A DNA stretch of 64,000 nucleotides from JAFAMB01 sp963775805. GTDB taxonomy: Bacteria > Verrucomicrobiota > Verrucomicrobiia > Chthoniobacterales > JAFAMB01. The stretch spans positions 62,001-126,000 of the forward strand of contig CAVZKG010000005.1 in NCBI GenBank assembly GCA_963775805.1, given 5' to 3'. The position numbers and the translations under genes were made by a program. Positions 17,037 to 25,666 of this stretch are shown here, piece by piece. A model generated the notes under the pieces. That model was not told where the DNA came from. It saw nothing but the letters and a program-made list of their open reading frames with translations, and did not search any database. The first letter of the stretch is position 1. Each line of letters opens with the position of its first letter.

Positions 17037-18820
17037 TTCCGCGAATCCGGGTCGACGGTTTTCCCGCCATCTGTGGAGCTCTGAGCCGGAGAATTTGAGG
17101 CGAAGCTGTGGAGGTCGTAGATCCGGCCCCAAGGACCTTGTGCGACGAGACGGCAGGCTTGTTCCCATCCTTTCTCTGAATCAGGGTAGTTTTCCTCTTC
17201 AAAAGGGCCCCAGAAAAGATAATCGACCCCCAATTCTTTGGCGATGTTTTGCCATCCCGCTTCCGAATTCATGAGGAGAGTAAATTTCTCTTCGATCGGC
17301 CGATAGTTCAGGCCGTGGCTCCAGAGATGCCCAGGGAACCCCAGAACAACCCGGTGTCCGTTGACAAGTACCGGGTGATTATAAGTCGGAAACGTGGCAA
17401 ATACGGTGCTCGGGGGAAAGGACCGGGTCGCCTCTGCAACCTGCTGCCATTCCGCGGCACTCCCGATACTATACCCTTCGGGATTGGCGCAAATGCCGCC
17501 GACCAGACTGATAAAACCGGAAAAGAAAAGCCCAGCCATTGCCGGGGCTCTCAACCAGGGACTCCACTTCGCGAAGAACGCCTCCCATAGGCAGAACATC
17601 ATCACCAGATATGCCCAGAAAAAGAGTTTGGTGTTATCCCATTCCCAAGGGGCGAACTTAATAAGCGAACAGGCAAGGAAAACAGCCGCCGACGGAAAAA
17701 ACAACAACCTGATTTTGTTCCGGGCGTCGCGCTCCAGCGGTTTGGCGGGAATTAATAGATAGACGAGCAATGCAAGGCACGCCGGAATAAACAGCCCGAA
17801 GTTATTGAGCCAGAACCACCATGGCGATTCTTTCGGACTGGCCATCCATCCAATCTTCCACCCGATTGCGCCAGTCTTCGCGAATCCGGTGACAAAGTAA
17901 ACGCAGAGCGTTGCCGGGATAAGCGAGAGCAAGACCAGGCGGAGGAAATGCGCACGCCAATTCGGATCACCGAACAGAAACCACCAAAGAATCAGGAATG
18001 ACAAAAATAGAAATGTATGAAGATGAAACAACGGCATCGTGCTGTAGAGAAGCCATTCGACCCATGCAGGGAGACCTTGTTCTTTGCGCCGTTCCAGAAA
18101 TGTCGTTTTCCAGTGATGCAACAGGAAAATTCCGGCCGGAATCGCGTAGAGCAATCCGCGTTGCGTAACGAACAATGCCAGGGGAATCGATTTCCATGCG
18201 ACTTCCGTCTGGTAGTCCTTCAGCGCGAATGACTGAAAAAAAAGAAATCCAGCCAGCCCTCCATTGAACAGGAAGGTAGCGACGCCGAACGACCCGTTGA
18301 AAAGGTAAAGAGCGCGCAGGGTAAGGAGAGACCCAAGGAATCCAACCAGGACAATTCCAAGTTTCGGCTCAATGCCGATGAGTTTGAGCTCAGAATTGAA
18401 AAGGTTCAGACCGATCGGATAGCGCAATTTGTCGAAAGCGAAGATCGGATTTTCCGGCCAGAAATGGGGACTGGTTGCGAGATAGTTAATGTGCGTCAGG
18501 TGAAGACAAATATCTCCCAGATTGTTCGGGGAAATCACTCTGATCTGGTCGTTAACGACAAAAATTACCTGACTGAATTCTCTGACGGCGAACAGCACGA
18601 ATAAGGTGCAGATCGCGAACGCAACGTATCGGTATTTATCCGGTGTGCCTGGCAACGGCTGGCGCTTATGAAAATATAATGGCAGGGCGGCGATGATGGC
18701 TCCAACGATCAACGCAACAGCAGAACTCGAAGAGGTGAGTCCAAGAGACGAGTAGGCGAAGACCACCCCGAGGAGGGTAGAGATGGCGATCCAACAAAGA
18801 GCGACGAGCGAAAGATTCAT
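17033..18820 (-). CDS. Large polytopic membrane protein, GT-C glycosyltransferase-like
   Basis: The 595-residue protein has about a dozen hydrophobic helices and a soluble C-terminal region of about 150 residues (ATFPTYNHPVLVNGHRVVLGFPG, by position near 480-500). Early loops contain acidic residues (VNDQIRV, NNLGDICLH) where GT-C enzymes bind polyprenyl-phosphate sugars. I do not assign a named family. The start overlaps the stop of the upstream Agl23-like gene by four bases (ATGA), so the two are translated together and probably act in one envelope-glycan pathway. Confidence 0.65.
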   Translation of the reverse strand: MNLSLVALCWIAISTLLGVVFAYSSLGLTSSSSAVALIVGAIIAALPLYFHKRQPLPGTPDKYRYVAFAICTLFVLFAVREFSQVIFVVNDQIRVISPNNLGDICLHLTHINYLATSPHFWPENPIFAFDKLRYPIGLNLFNSELKLIGIEPKLGIVLVGFLGSLLTLRALYLFNGSFGVATFLFNGGLAGFLFFQSFALKDYQTEVAWKSIPLALFVTQRGLLYAIPAGIFLLHHWKTTFLERRKEQGLPAWVEWLLYSTMPLFHLHTFLFLSFLILWWFLFGDPNWRAHFLRLVLLSLIPATLCVYFVTGFAKTGAIGWKIGWMASPKESPWWFWLNNFGLFIPACLALLVYLLIPAKPLERDARNKIRLLFFPSAAVFLACSLIKFAPWEWDNTKLFFWAYLVMMFCLWEAFFAKWSPWLRAPAMAGLFFSGFISLVGGICANPEGYSIGSAAEWQQVAEATRSFPPSTVFATFPTYNHPVLVNGHRVVLGFPGHLWSHGLNYRPIEEKFTLLMNSEAGWQNIAKELGVDYLFWGPFEEENYPDSEKGWEQACRLVAQGPWGRIYDLHSFASNSPAQSSTDGGKTVDPDSRN

Positions 18821-20403
18821 TCTTTCGGATGCGCTGGGTCGAAGTCGGGATCACGACCGGGAAAAATGTCACGGAATGTTTCGAATCGAAAGTAAGCACG
18901 ACAGTCGCCCATACCGTCGCGAAGTTGGAAATCGACAGTGAAATAACGGTCTTTCAGATGCTTTTCCAATTCACCGGCTTTGTCTTCGTCGATCGCCATA
19001 AAGTCGGCATCGCAGTTTTTTGGCCACTCGTCCTCTCGGCCGTAATAACCAATCTTGGAAATATCCCCTAGAACCCACGGGATTGGATAGTAGCTCGCCA
19101 AATAAATTGCGCCAGTAAGGTTTCGCTTTGCCTGCGGATCTTTAGCCACTTTTTCCAGAATCGGATCGATGAACTTGTGATAGTCGCGGACGGTCTGGAC
19201 GTAGACGTACAATTCCTTCGGATTGTCGTATCGAACAAAATTCAAATCGTACGATTCCCGGGAAGCTTCGGCTAACAGAGGGATCCCCACCACGGCCGCC
19301 ACGACGGGGTGAATTCGTTTCGCAAGAAACTCCAACAAAGCTCCTGCCAAAAAGAGAAAGGGCCATGCAATCGAGATGATGCACCAAGGCGTCTTGTAAG
19401 GAACGATGCTATAGGCGAACAACACGGCCAGACTGTAAAACGCGAGAAAACGAAGCGCAGGCTGGCCGCCGAATAGAAAACGCAAAGAGAATATCAGCCC
19501 GGCTAAACCAAACCACTCGTAGGTAAGTAGCAGACGCACCCAATACCAGTTCAGTTTGAGTGCGGCCAGCCGGTGAAAACCGGGCAGACTCTCCAAAAAA
19601 GGGGGAATCAAAGGGAACAGGTCGAAGGTCGGTTTCCCGTGTCCTGCTGAGTCAATCCCTGTTTTGGTCCATGGGAGGAACGCCTCGTAGAGGCCTTTTA
19701 AACCGCTCCAATGGAGAAAATTTCCTGAATAGAAAAACACGATTAAGAAAACGCCGATCAGTATCGCGGCTGCAATCTGCTTTGCCGGCAAAGCTCCGGT
19801 GGGTTGGATCGGTTCTTCGCGCTTCGAAAACCGGTCTAAGAGGAGCAAGATGCAACCTGCACCGGCAAATGCCACAACATGAATAATGTAGGTTTCTTTG
19901 GTCAGAATCATTCCAGTCAAACCGAGAATTAGCCCCCAGAAATACCTTGCTCTCCTCGAGGTCCAGACACCGAGAATCCCCCAGCAGGTCACCGTGAGAA
20001 AAAAGACCATCCAGGATTCGTGAATGGAATAACGATTGTAAAATATGAATCCAGGTGAAAGAGCCATCCCGAGAGCGGCAAGATAACAAATGGTCCTGCT
20101 GAAGAACGGCCTGAAGAGAAACATCCAGAAAATGGTGAACAGGCTTGCCAGAACAACCGGAATGCGCAGAGCCCAGAGATTGCGCCCCAGCAGGTTCAGC
20201 GAAACAAACAGAACGTAAAAATGCAACGGTCCATGGTAGTTCGTCGGGTCATAAGCGTAGTAGCCGTTTTGCGCCATTTGATCGCAGAACCATCCGTTGA
20301 TTCCTTCATCAAAATGAGGCGGCTTGATGTCGAGTTGGGCGAAGCGGATCACCGCTGCAAGGAGCAGTATGAGCGTCGGAAATAGAAGTTGACGTTTCGC
20401 CAT
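18817..20403 (-). CDS. Agl23-like GT39 membrane protein (TIGR03663 type)
   Basis: The 528-residue polytopic protein carries the GT39-like first loop HFDEGINGWF, followed by YDPTNYHGPLHFYVLFV, a pattern I associate with family TIGR03663 (flippase-associated Agl23). About eleven helices precede a charged C-terminal domain. It likely uses polyprenyl-phosphate-linked sugars at the outer face of the membrane. It heads a two-gene operon (ATGA overlap) and is divergent from a DPM-synthase-like GT2, which could make the lipid-linked sugar. The acceptor is unknown. Confidence 0.75.
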   Translation of the reverse strand: MAKRQLLFPTLILLLAAVIRFAQLDIKPPHFDEGINGWFCDQMAQNGYYAYDPTNYHGPLHFYVLFVSLNLLGRNLWALRIPVVLASLFTIFWMFLFRPFFSRTICYLAALGMALSPGFIFYNRYSIHESWMVFFLTVTCWGILGVWTSRRARYFWGLILGLTGMILTKETYIIHVVAFAGAGCILLLLDRFSKREEPIQPTGALPAKQIAAAILIGVFLIVFFYSGNFLHWSGLKGLYEAFLPWTKTGIDSAGHGKPTFDLFPLIPPFLESLPGFHRLAALKLNWYWVRLLLTYEWFGLAGLIFSLRFLFGGQPALRFLAFYSLAVLFAYSIVPYKTPWCIISIAWPFLFLAGALLEFLAKRIHPVVAAVVGIPLLAEASRESYDLNFVRYDNPKELYVYVQTVRDYHKFIDPILEKVAKDPQAKRNLTGAIYLASYYPIPWVLGDISKIGYYGREDEWPKNCDADFMAIDEDKAGELEKHLKDRYFTVDFQLRDGMGDCRAYFRFETFRDIFPGRDPDFDPAHPKE

Positions 20404-20451
20404 TCTAAGCCTTTAGGGAAGAGGCGCAGATATATATGCGAAGACAGCAAC

Positions 20452-21219
20452 ATGTCCAACGAGATTCGGCCTCTCCTTTCACTTGTTATTCCCGCCTACA
20501 ATGAGGCAAACCGGTTGCCAGCGACTCTCCAGCGAATCTGTGAACATCGTCGGTCGTGGAATTTTCGGAATGAGATCATCATTGTTGTTGAACCAAGCGA
20601 GGACGGAACTCTTGGTTTGGCCGAAGCCGCTGCAAAGTCCAACCCCGACCTCATTGTCCTGACCCATCATGAGAGACGAGGCAAAGGGTTTGCAGTCCGA
20701 AGCGGAATGCTCCGTGCGCGCGGCGAATGCATTTTTTTCACAGACGCAGATCTGAGCACGCCTCTCGAGGATTTGGATTCCGGACTCATGAGATTTCGTA
20801 AAGACCGGACAATCGACGTGCTTGTCGGGAATCGGCAGCATCCTGATACCCGCATTTTGCAGCGTCAAAATTCCTCGCGCGAATGGATGGGGAAGATCTT
20901 CAACCGAATCGCTCAGGTGATGACCGGGTTGCGGATTCGCGATACGCAGTGTGGGTTCAAGGGGTTTCGACAGCGGGCGGCAAAGGAGATCTTCAGCAGG
21001 CAGCGGTTAGATGGATTCTCGTTCGATGTCGAGGTTCTCTCGCTGGCAAAAGCGATGGGCTTTAAAATGGTCGAGATGCCGGTGCACTGGACAAATTCAC
21101 CGGCCTCCAGCGTACGCGTTTTGCATGATAGTGCGAGAATGCTCGGCGACCTGTTCCGAATTCATCGAATGGTGAAGAAGACTTTGTACGAATATCCGTA
21201 CCATAGACAGGTGACCTGA
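20452..21219 (+). CDS. Glycosyltransferase family 2, dolichyl-phosphate sugar synthase-like
   Basis: The 256-residue GT-A protein has LSLVIPAYNEANRLPATL at the N-terminus, a nucleotide-sugar region with FFTDADLSTP (the metal-binding DxD), and the family motif DTQCGFKGF typical of dolichyl-phosphate glucose/mannose synthases. It lacks transmembrane helices, so it resembles the soluble DPM1 class. It likely charges a polyprenyl phosphate with glucose or mannose for the adjacent GT-C enzymes. I start at the ATG at 20452; the frame is open 63 bases further upstream. It is divergent from the Agl23-like gene and ends two bases from the convergent 21222-22886 gene. Confidence 0.85.
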   Translation: MSNEIRPLLSLVIPAYNEANRLPATLQRICEHRRSWNFRNEIIIVVEPSEDGTLGLAEAAAKSNPDLIVLTHHERRGKGFAVRSGMLRARGECIFFTDADLSTPLEDLDSGLMRFRKDRTIDVLVGNRQHPDTRILQRQNSSREWMGKIFNRIAQVMTGLRIRDTQCGFKGFRQRAAKEIFSRQRLDGFSFDVEVLSLAKAMGFKMVEMPVHWTNSPASSVRVLHDSARMLGDLFRIHRMVKKTLYEYPYHRQVT

Positions 21220-21221
21220 CT

Positions 21222-22886
21222 TCAGGGCGTTGGAGTCAGTCGCGCGAACACCGTTTTACCGCGGATCACCGCGACTAGCTGGTAACGGTCTTCGATAAAC
21301 TTGGTCAGTGCCGCGGCCCAATGGGAAAATCGCGATTCTTCGGTCCCATTAATTTTCCAATCGTCAATCACAATGACTGCCGGTCGAAATCTTTCGATCC
21401 TTGCAATCTCCATTTGCTGCCAATCTGGAGGGTGGACCATATCATCCACATAAAGGCTCGATTGGAACGTTGGCCTGGCGGTAATGAAATTTACCCCGGG
21501 CAAGTAAGGATAACAGACGACGTAATCCTTCTTCGAGCTGTTTAGAACGGTGGCTTCGAAGAGCGAATTGATCTCGTCGAATTCTGAACGATTGAGGAAG
21601 ACATCCACTCCGTTTCCGCCACGAAATTCCGCGCTTCGATTCATGCGGACCAGAATTGTTCCGCCATACGGACTGACAAACGCCAGGCTGACGTAGGCGA
21701 TTTCGGCTACCGCGATGGCCGTCGCAAAGATGATCGAGACGCCCGTCTTGCCAATACTGGACCAAAGAATCCATCCGGCTGCGGTGACTGCAACCAGTCC
21801 ACCATTCATGAACTCTATCAGGTGCGGTAGATCGGGCCGGAAAAAGAAAAATTGTGGGAAAGCGCATAAGCACCCGGCCAGCAGAGCCGAGAATAACAGC
21901 CAGCGGTCAGTGGAAATCTGCTTACGCAATGCGAGGAAAATTCCAGTAATTCCCAAGAGAAAGATCAACGTAGGAGGGATGTAGGTCGAAAACGCCAGTA
22001 ATCGTTTCTCAAACGAAGGGGACTTCAAAAAGATCTCCTGGAACGAACGTCGTCGCAAGAGAGTCGACGGTTTCTGCACCGGGCTCCCTGGAGTCGGAGT
22101 GACCGGGCTCGGATTCGGATTTTTGGCTGCGAACAACTGCCAGTGTGCTGTGACAGGAGCGGCGATCACGGCCGCAACGTCGGAGTACTGTTCAACGAAT
22201 CCCTGAAGAAATCGCCGATGTTGAGCATCATACACAAACGGCAAATGGATTGCCACGGTTCCAAGAATCAGATAGCTCGCCACGACGAGATTGGGAACGA
22301 GTGCGCGATTCAGCAAAATCGCCTGCAAGAGCATCACGAAAAACCAGACAACCGTGAAAAAAATTCCTATATCGATTCGGATGAGATAGGTCGTGCCGAG
22401 TAGAAGTCCGGCGCCGATGCTGATTAGCGGCTTGCGTTGGCTCGTGAGGAAAAGGGTGATCGCGAACAAGTTCGCAAGCACGAGAAACGGAATATAGGCT
22501 TTGAAATATTGTCCATTGATCGCCAACACCAGAATTCCCTGAACAAGCCCAAGCCAGAGCGGAGCATCGAGCCGGCGAAGCAGAAGAAAAGCGATTAACC
22601 CGGATCCGGTTGAGATTGCGCAAAAATACGCCCGCATACACAAGAGATTCGGGCCGAAAATCCTGAAGAGGGCGCTGATCGGGTAGAACCAGAGCACGTT
22701 ATATCCGGTTATGACTTCTCGAAAAGGTCGTTCGCCATGCATCAGCCGCTGGCTGATCAGCGCCACATTTCCTTCGTCCGCGAGATTGAGTCCGTACCGG
22801 TAGATCAGGCTGTAGTAGAAAACCGCGAATAGGATCAGAACCGCTGCAGCAATGAGGTTATTTCTTCCTCGATTCAGTGCATCCAT
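21222..22886 (-). CDS. Polytopic membrane protein, putative glycosyltransferase
   Basis: The 554-residue protein has many hydrophobic helices, an early loop with the GT39-like acidic motif (NLADEGNVAL) and YNVLWFYPISALF, and a C-terminal soluble part of about 150 residues. It includes a proline-rich insertion (NPSPVTPTPGSP). I chose the ATG at 22884-22886 rather than the longer frame, which would overlap the start of the divergent rhodanese gene. With the three neighbouring glycosyltransferases it probably serves the same surface-glycan pathway. The exact function is not identified. Confidence 0.6.
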   Translation of the reverse strand: MDALNRGRNNLIAAAVLILFAVFYYSLIYRYGLNLADEGNVALISQRLMHGERPFREVITGYNVLWFYPISALFRIFGPNLLCMRAYFCAISTGSGLIAFLLLRRLDAPLWLGLVQGILVLAINGQYFKAYIPFLVLANLFAITLFLTSQRKPLISIGAGLLLGTTYLIRIDIGIFFTVVWFFVMLLQAILLNRALVPNLVVASYLILGTVAIHLPFVYDAQHRRFLQGFVEQYSDVAAVIAAPVTAHWQLFAAKNPNPSPVTPTPGSPVQKPSTLLRRRSFQEIFLKSPSFEKRLLAFSTYIPPTLIFLLGITGIFLALRKQISTDRWLLFSALLAGCLCAFPQFFFFRPDLPHLIEFMNGGLVAVTAAGWILWSSIGKTGVSIIFATAIAVAEIAYVSLAFVSPYGGTILVRMNRSAEFRGGNGVDVFLNRSEFDEINSLFEATVLNSSKKDYVVCYPYLPGVNFITARPTFQSSLYVDDMVHPPDWQQMEIARIERFRPAVIVIDDWKINGTEESRFSHWAAALTKFIEDRYQLVAVIRGKTVFARLTPTP

Positions 22887-22963
22887 TGTGAAATTTGCGG
22901 ACGGCAGGAGGCTGACCCCTTTTGATTTTCGCGAGAAATGATGTAACGCTGAGATTTGTAAGT

Positions 22964-23506
22964 ATGACGAGAACAATCGATCCCAATACCACGATGACGG
23001 AGTTGCTTGCGGAGTACCCGGGTGCTCAACGTGCTCTTTTCCGTGCGTACCACATCGGGGGGTGCGCCAGCTGCGGATTTAGTCCGACTGAGACACTGGC
23101 CTCTGTCTGCGCGAGGAACGATAACCTGCCCGTAGAGGAGGTCGTCACGACGATTCTTGCCGGACACGAAGCGGATCAAAAGATTGAGATTGCCCCCGAC
23201 CAAGTCGCTGAACGACTCAAATCGGGTGAACAGCTCCGGTTGATCGATGTTCGCAGCAGAGAAGAGTGGGATGCGGTTCATATCGAAGGATCAACGTTTT
23301 TCACTGAGGATCTCATGAGCACGATGATGTCCGATTGGCCGAAAGAGAGTGAAGTCGTTTTTGTCTGTCATCACGGCGTGCGGAGCCTGGATGCGGCGGC
23401 GTTTTTTGTCGGGCACGGATTTCAGAATGTTCGTTCCATGACAGGTGGCATCGATGCGTGGAGTCTGGAGGTCGATCCCGATCTTCCGCGCTATCACATG
23501 GAGTAA
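22964..23506 (+). CDS. DUF1858-rhodanese fusion protein
   Basis: The 180-residue protein joins two domains. Residues 1-65 match the DUF1858/ScdA-N helical domain (TMTELLAEYP, then the Cys34/Cys37 pair in GGCASCG). Residues about 75-180 are a rhodanese: LRLIDVRSREEWDAVHI and the active-site loop with Cys135 in VCHHGVRS. It could deliver sulfane sulfur or act in cysteine redox chemistry during Fe-S assembly. The next gene, an IscU-like scaffold, begins 4 bases after its stop, and SufT follows, so the three form an operon. Confidence 0.85.
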   Translation: MTRTIDPNTTMTELLAEYPGAQRALFRAYHIGGCASCGFSPTETLASVCARNDNLPVEEVVTTILAGHEADQKIEIAPDQVAERLKSGEQLRLIDVRSREEWDAVHIEGSTFFTEDLMSTMMSDWPKESEVVFVCHHGVRSLDAAAFFVGHGFQNVRSMTGGIDAWSLEVDPDLPRYHME

Positions 23507-23510
23507 ATGA

Positions 23511-23993
23511 ATGAATCCAGTAGATGATTTTGGCAACAGGATTGCAGAAGCAATCAAGCATCCGAAGAATCTTGGGGAGATGAGCGGAGCGGACGCCGTC
23601 GGGACAGTCGGAAGCGAGGATTGCGGCGACATGTTGCGAATGTGGGTAAAATTTAAGGAAGTCGATGGCAAAAGGGTGATCGACAAGGCGACGTTCCAGA
23701 CGTTCGGGTGCGGGACGGCCATTGCCGTGGCAAGCGTTGCGACGGAGCTGATATCGGGTAAAACGGTTGAAGAAGCCCTTACGATGAGCAGCGAGGATTT
23801 GTCGGCTCCCCTTGGAGCGTTGCCTCCGCTGAAGATCCATTGTGCGCAGCTTGTGGAAGAAGCGTTGCGATCGGCTCTGGCGCCCGGCGTGGAACCGAAG
23901 GCGGAAAAGAATGTTGCTCCGACGCTGCTTCAACGAATGCAATCGCCCACGCAGGAAAAGAAGAAAATAATTTTAGGACCCTCGAATGAATAA
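23511..23993 (+). CDS. IscU/NifU-N-like Fe-S cluster scaffold
   Basis: The 160-residue protein has the three cluster-ligand cysteines of the IscU family: Cys38 in SEDCGD (with Asp40), Cys67 in FGCGTAIA and Cys111 in PPLKIHCAQL. It should assemble [2Fe-2S] or [4Fe-4S] clusters and hand them on. A C-terminal tail of about 35 polar residues extends beyond the typical 125-130-residue IscU. It lies between a rhodanese and sufT, overlapping sufT by 8 bases. No cysteine desulfurase gene is in the window, so sulfur must come from elsewhere or through the rhodanese. Confidence 0.9.
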   Translation: MNPVDDFGNRIAEAIKHPKNLGEMSGADAVGTVGSEDCGDMLRMWVKFKEVDGKRVIDKATFQTFGCGTAIAVASVATELISGKTVEEALTMSSEDLSAPLGALPPLKIHCAQLVEEALRSALAPGVEPKAEKNVAPTLLQRMQSPTQEKKKIILGPSNE

Positions 23994-24531
23994 CAATCAC
24001 GAAATCGAGCTGAAACAAGATTGCGAAGCGATCCAGATTCCGGCAGGGCTGAAGACGACGATACCAGCTGGAACGACCGTTATCATCACTCAAAGCTTAG
24101 GCGGCAGTTACACCGTCGCATGCGATTACGGTTTGTTCAGAATCAGTGAAGAGAACGCGGTTGCGCTTGGAATTGAACCGCCAAGCGTCGAAGAGAAAAC
24201 GGAGAAGTCGGATCAGCATGTCGATGAAGAGGATGTCTGGGAACAACTTCGCACGGTGTATGACCCGGAGATTCCAGTAAACATCGTGGATCTTGGACTT
24301 GTTTATGATTGCCAGGTAGTCAAGGAGCCGTCAGCAGGCACAAAGGTTGAGGTGAAAATGACCCTGACCGCACCGGGGTGCGGTATGGGGCCGTCCATCG
24401 CGCAGGATGCACGATCCAAGATCCTCACGATCCCGGGCGTCGACGATGCGGACGTGGAGCTGGTCTGGGATCCGCCCTGGAATCAGCACATGATCAGCGA
24501 AGCCGGCAAAATGAAGCTCGGCCTGATTTGA
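23986..24531 (+). CDS. sufT: Fe-S assembly protein SufT (MIP18/DUF59 family)
   Basis: The 181-residue protein has a short beta-rich N-terminal part (about 1-60), as in SufT (TIGR03406), then a MIP18/DUF59 domain with YDPEIPVNIVDLGLVYD and the conserved Cys132 in TAPGCGMG. SufT proteins help Fe-S maturation, mainly of [4Fe-4S] enzymes. AGGA precedes its ATG, which lies inside the end of the IscU-like gene. A short stem GTGC-AATA-GCAC with TTTTT at about 24566-24582 may end the transcript. Confidence 0.9.
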   Translation: MNNNHEIELKQDCEAIQIPAGLKTTIPAGTTVIITQSLGGSYTVACDYGLFRISEENAVALGIEPPSVEEKTEKSDQHVDEEDVWEQLRTVYDPEIPVNIVDLGLVYDCQVVKEPSAGTKVEVKMTLTAPGCGMGPSIAQDARSKILTIPGVDDADVELVWDPPWNQHMISEAGKMKLGLI

Positions 24532-24650
24532 CGAGTATCAAGGCAGTCCGCAAGCCGCCGAGAAGTGCAATAGCACATTTTTCCGGCTAAGGAGTTGATT
24601 TTCGCCAGCGTCAGCGTAGCTTCCGCCCCTTCACTTCAGAAGAGCAATTT

Positions 24651-24806
24651 ATGTCACAACACCACAGTCTGAAAGGCGCCAGCACCATCATAGCAAAACG
24701 GAACGTGCTAAAGCGGTTCGAGAGAGTCGAATTGCTGAAAAAGCGCGGGGTGTTCAAGCCGGGCGATAAAGTCATCGGTTTGCCAAAGACCAAGCCGGAC
24801 GCGTAG
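24651..24806 (+). CDS. Small basic protein, Chlamydiae/Verrucomicrobia family (TIGR04137-like)
   Basis: ATG at 24651 opens 51 codons ending TAG at 24804-24806. The product is strongly basic, with KRNVLKRFERVELLKKRG in the middle and GDKVIGLPKTKPDA at the end. This closely resembles the small basic protein found across Chlamydiae and Verrucomicrobia (TIGR04137), whose role is unknown and may be ribosome- or RNA-related. AGAAGAG precedes the start. The pseudouridine synthase starts at the very next base after its stop, so the two are co-translated, which fits a link to rRNA. It is the best lineage marker here. Confidence 0.85.
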   Translation: MSQHHSLKGASTIIAKRNVLKRFERVELLKKRGVFKPGDKVIGLPKTKPDA

Positions 24807-25568
24807 ATGCGGCTGAATCGATTTCTCGCGCTGGCCGGGATCGCTTCCCGGCGAGGCGCAGAGGAGTTCATTCGCGACGGGCGAGTGAGCGTGAACGGCG
24901 CTGTCTGTGTCGATTTTTCAACTCAGATTACTCGGACCGATCACGTTAAGGTCGAAGGCAGGCTCGTTCGAGCCAGCGAATACGTCTATTTATTACTGAA
25001 CAAGCCACCGGACTATCTGACGACCCGGTCGGACGAAAAATCGCGAAGGAGCATTTACGAATTGCTCCCCCGAGGGCTGCCGAAGCTTGCGCACGTCGGG
25101 CGATTGGATAAAGAGTCGGAGGGCCTGCTGTTACTCACTAACAACGGTGATCTGGCGTTTCAAATCACCCATCCAAAATTTAAACTGGAAAAAGAGTACC
25201 TGGTCACGCTCGATAAGGAATTTGACTTCAGGGACGCTCCCAAGACCAAACAAGGAGTCTACCTTGCTGAAGGTCGCGCGAGATTCGATTCGATCGTGAA
25301 GGTGAACCCGCAGCAGATCCGAGTCATTTTAACGCAAGGATTAAAGCGTCAAGTGCGTCGCGTTCTCGCAGCGCTTGGTTACAAGGTTCGACGCCTGCAG
25401 CGTGTTCGGATCGGGCCGCTGACGGATCGGGGGCTACGGTCAGGAGAAGTACGTTTTTTGACGAGAGAAGAGGTCGATTCACTCACTGCGCGACCCGAGA
25501 AGCGTCGCAAACAGAATAACCCGCTACGATCGAGCAATAGAGGGAGCGAGAATCTCATCTCGGGTTAG
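24807..25568 (+). CDS. rluB: rRNA pseudouridine synthase, RsuA/RluB family
   Basis: The 253-residue protein has an N-terminal S4 RNA-binding domain (MRLNRFLALAGIASRRGAEE) and the catalytic pseudouridine synthase domain with the family signature GRLDKESEGLLLLTNNG, whose first Asp is the nucleophile. RsuA/RluB/RluE/RluF are hard to separate from sequence alone; RluB (23S rRNA) is the usual match for bacteria outside Proteobacteria. A basic tail follows the domain. It starts directly at the stop of the small basic protein. Its TAG stop is the left edge of the repeat element at 25563-25666. Confidence 0.9.
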   Translation: MRLNRFLALAGIASRRGAEEFIRDGRVSVNGAVCVDFSTQITRTDHVKVEGRLVRASEYVYLLLNKPPDYLTTRSDEKSRRSIYELLPRGLPKLAHVGRLDKESEGLLLLTNNGDLAFQITHPKFKLEKEYLVTLDKEFDFRDAPKTKQGVYLAEGRARFDSIVKVNPQQIRVILTQGLKRQVRRVLAALGYKVRRLQRVRIGPLTDRGLRSGEVRFLTREEVDSLTARPEKRRKQNNPLRSSNRGSENLISG

Positions 25569-25666
25569 CCGCGTTAGCCGCGACTCCGAAATTCTTCGCG
25601 AGTAAAAGCTTTCGTTCCGGCAAGCCGCTTCCCAAGTTTGAAAACTTGTGAGCTGTTTCAGGCTAG
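25563..25666. repeat. Palindromic convergent-gene element, copy 3
   Basis: It occupies the gap between rluB (stop TAG in GGTTAG, 25563-25568) and the convergent miaA (stop within GGCTAG, 25661-25666). It contains CGACTCCGAAAT, GTAAAAGCTTTCG, and the perfect hairpin CAAGTTT-GA-AAACTTG (25633-25648), then TGAGCTGTTTCAGGCTAG. The first and last parts align with the copy at 52095-52158. Likely a bidirectional terminator. Confidence 0.7.
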
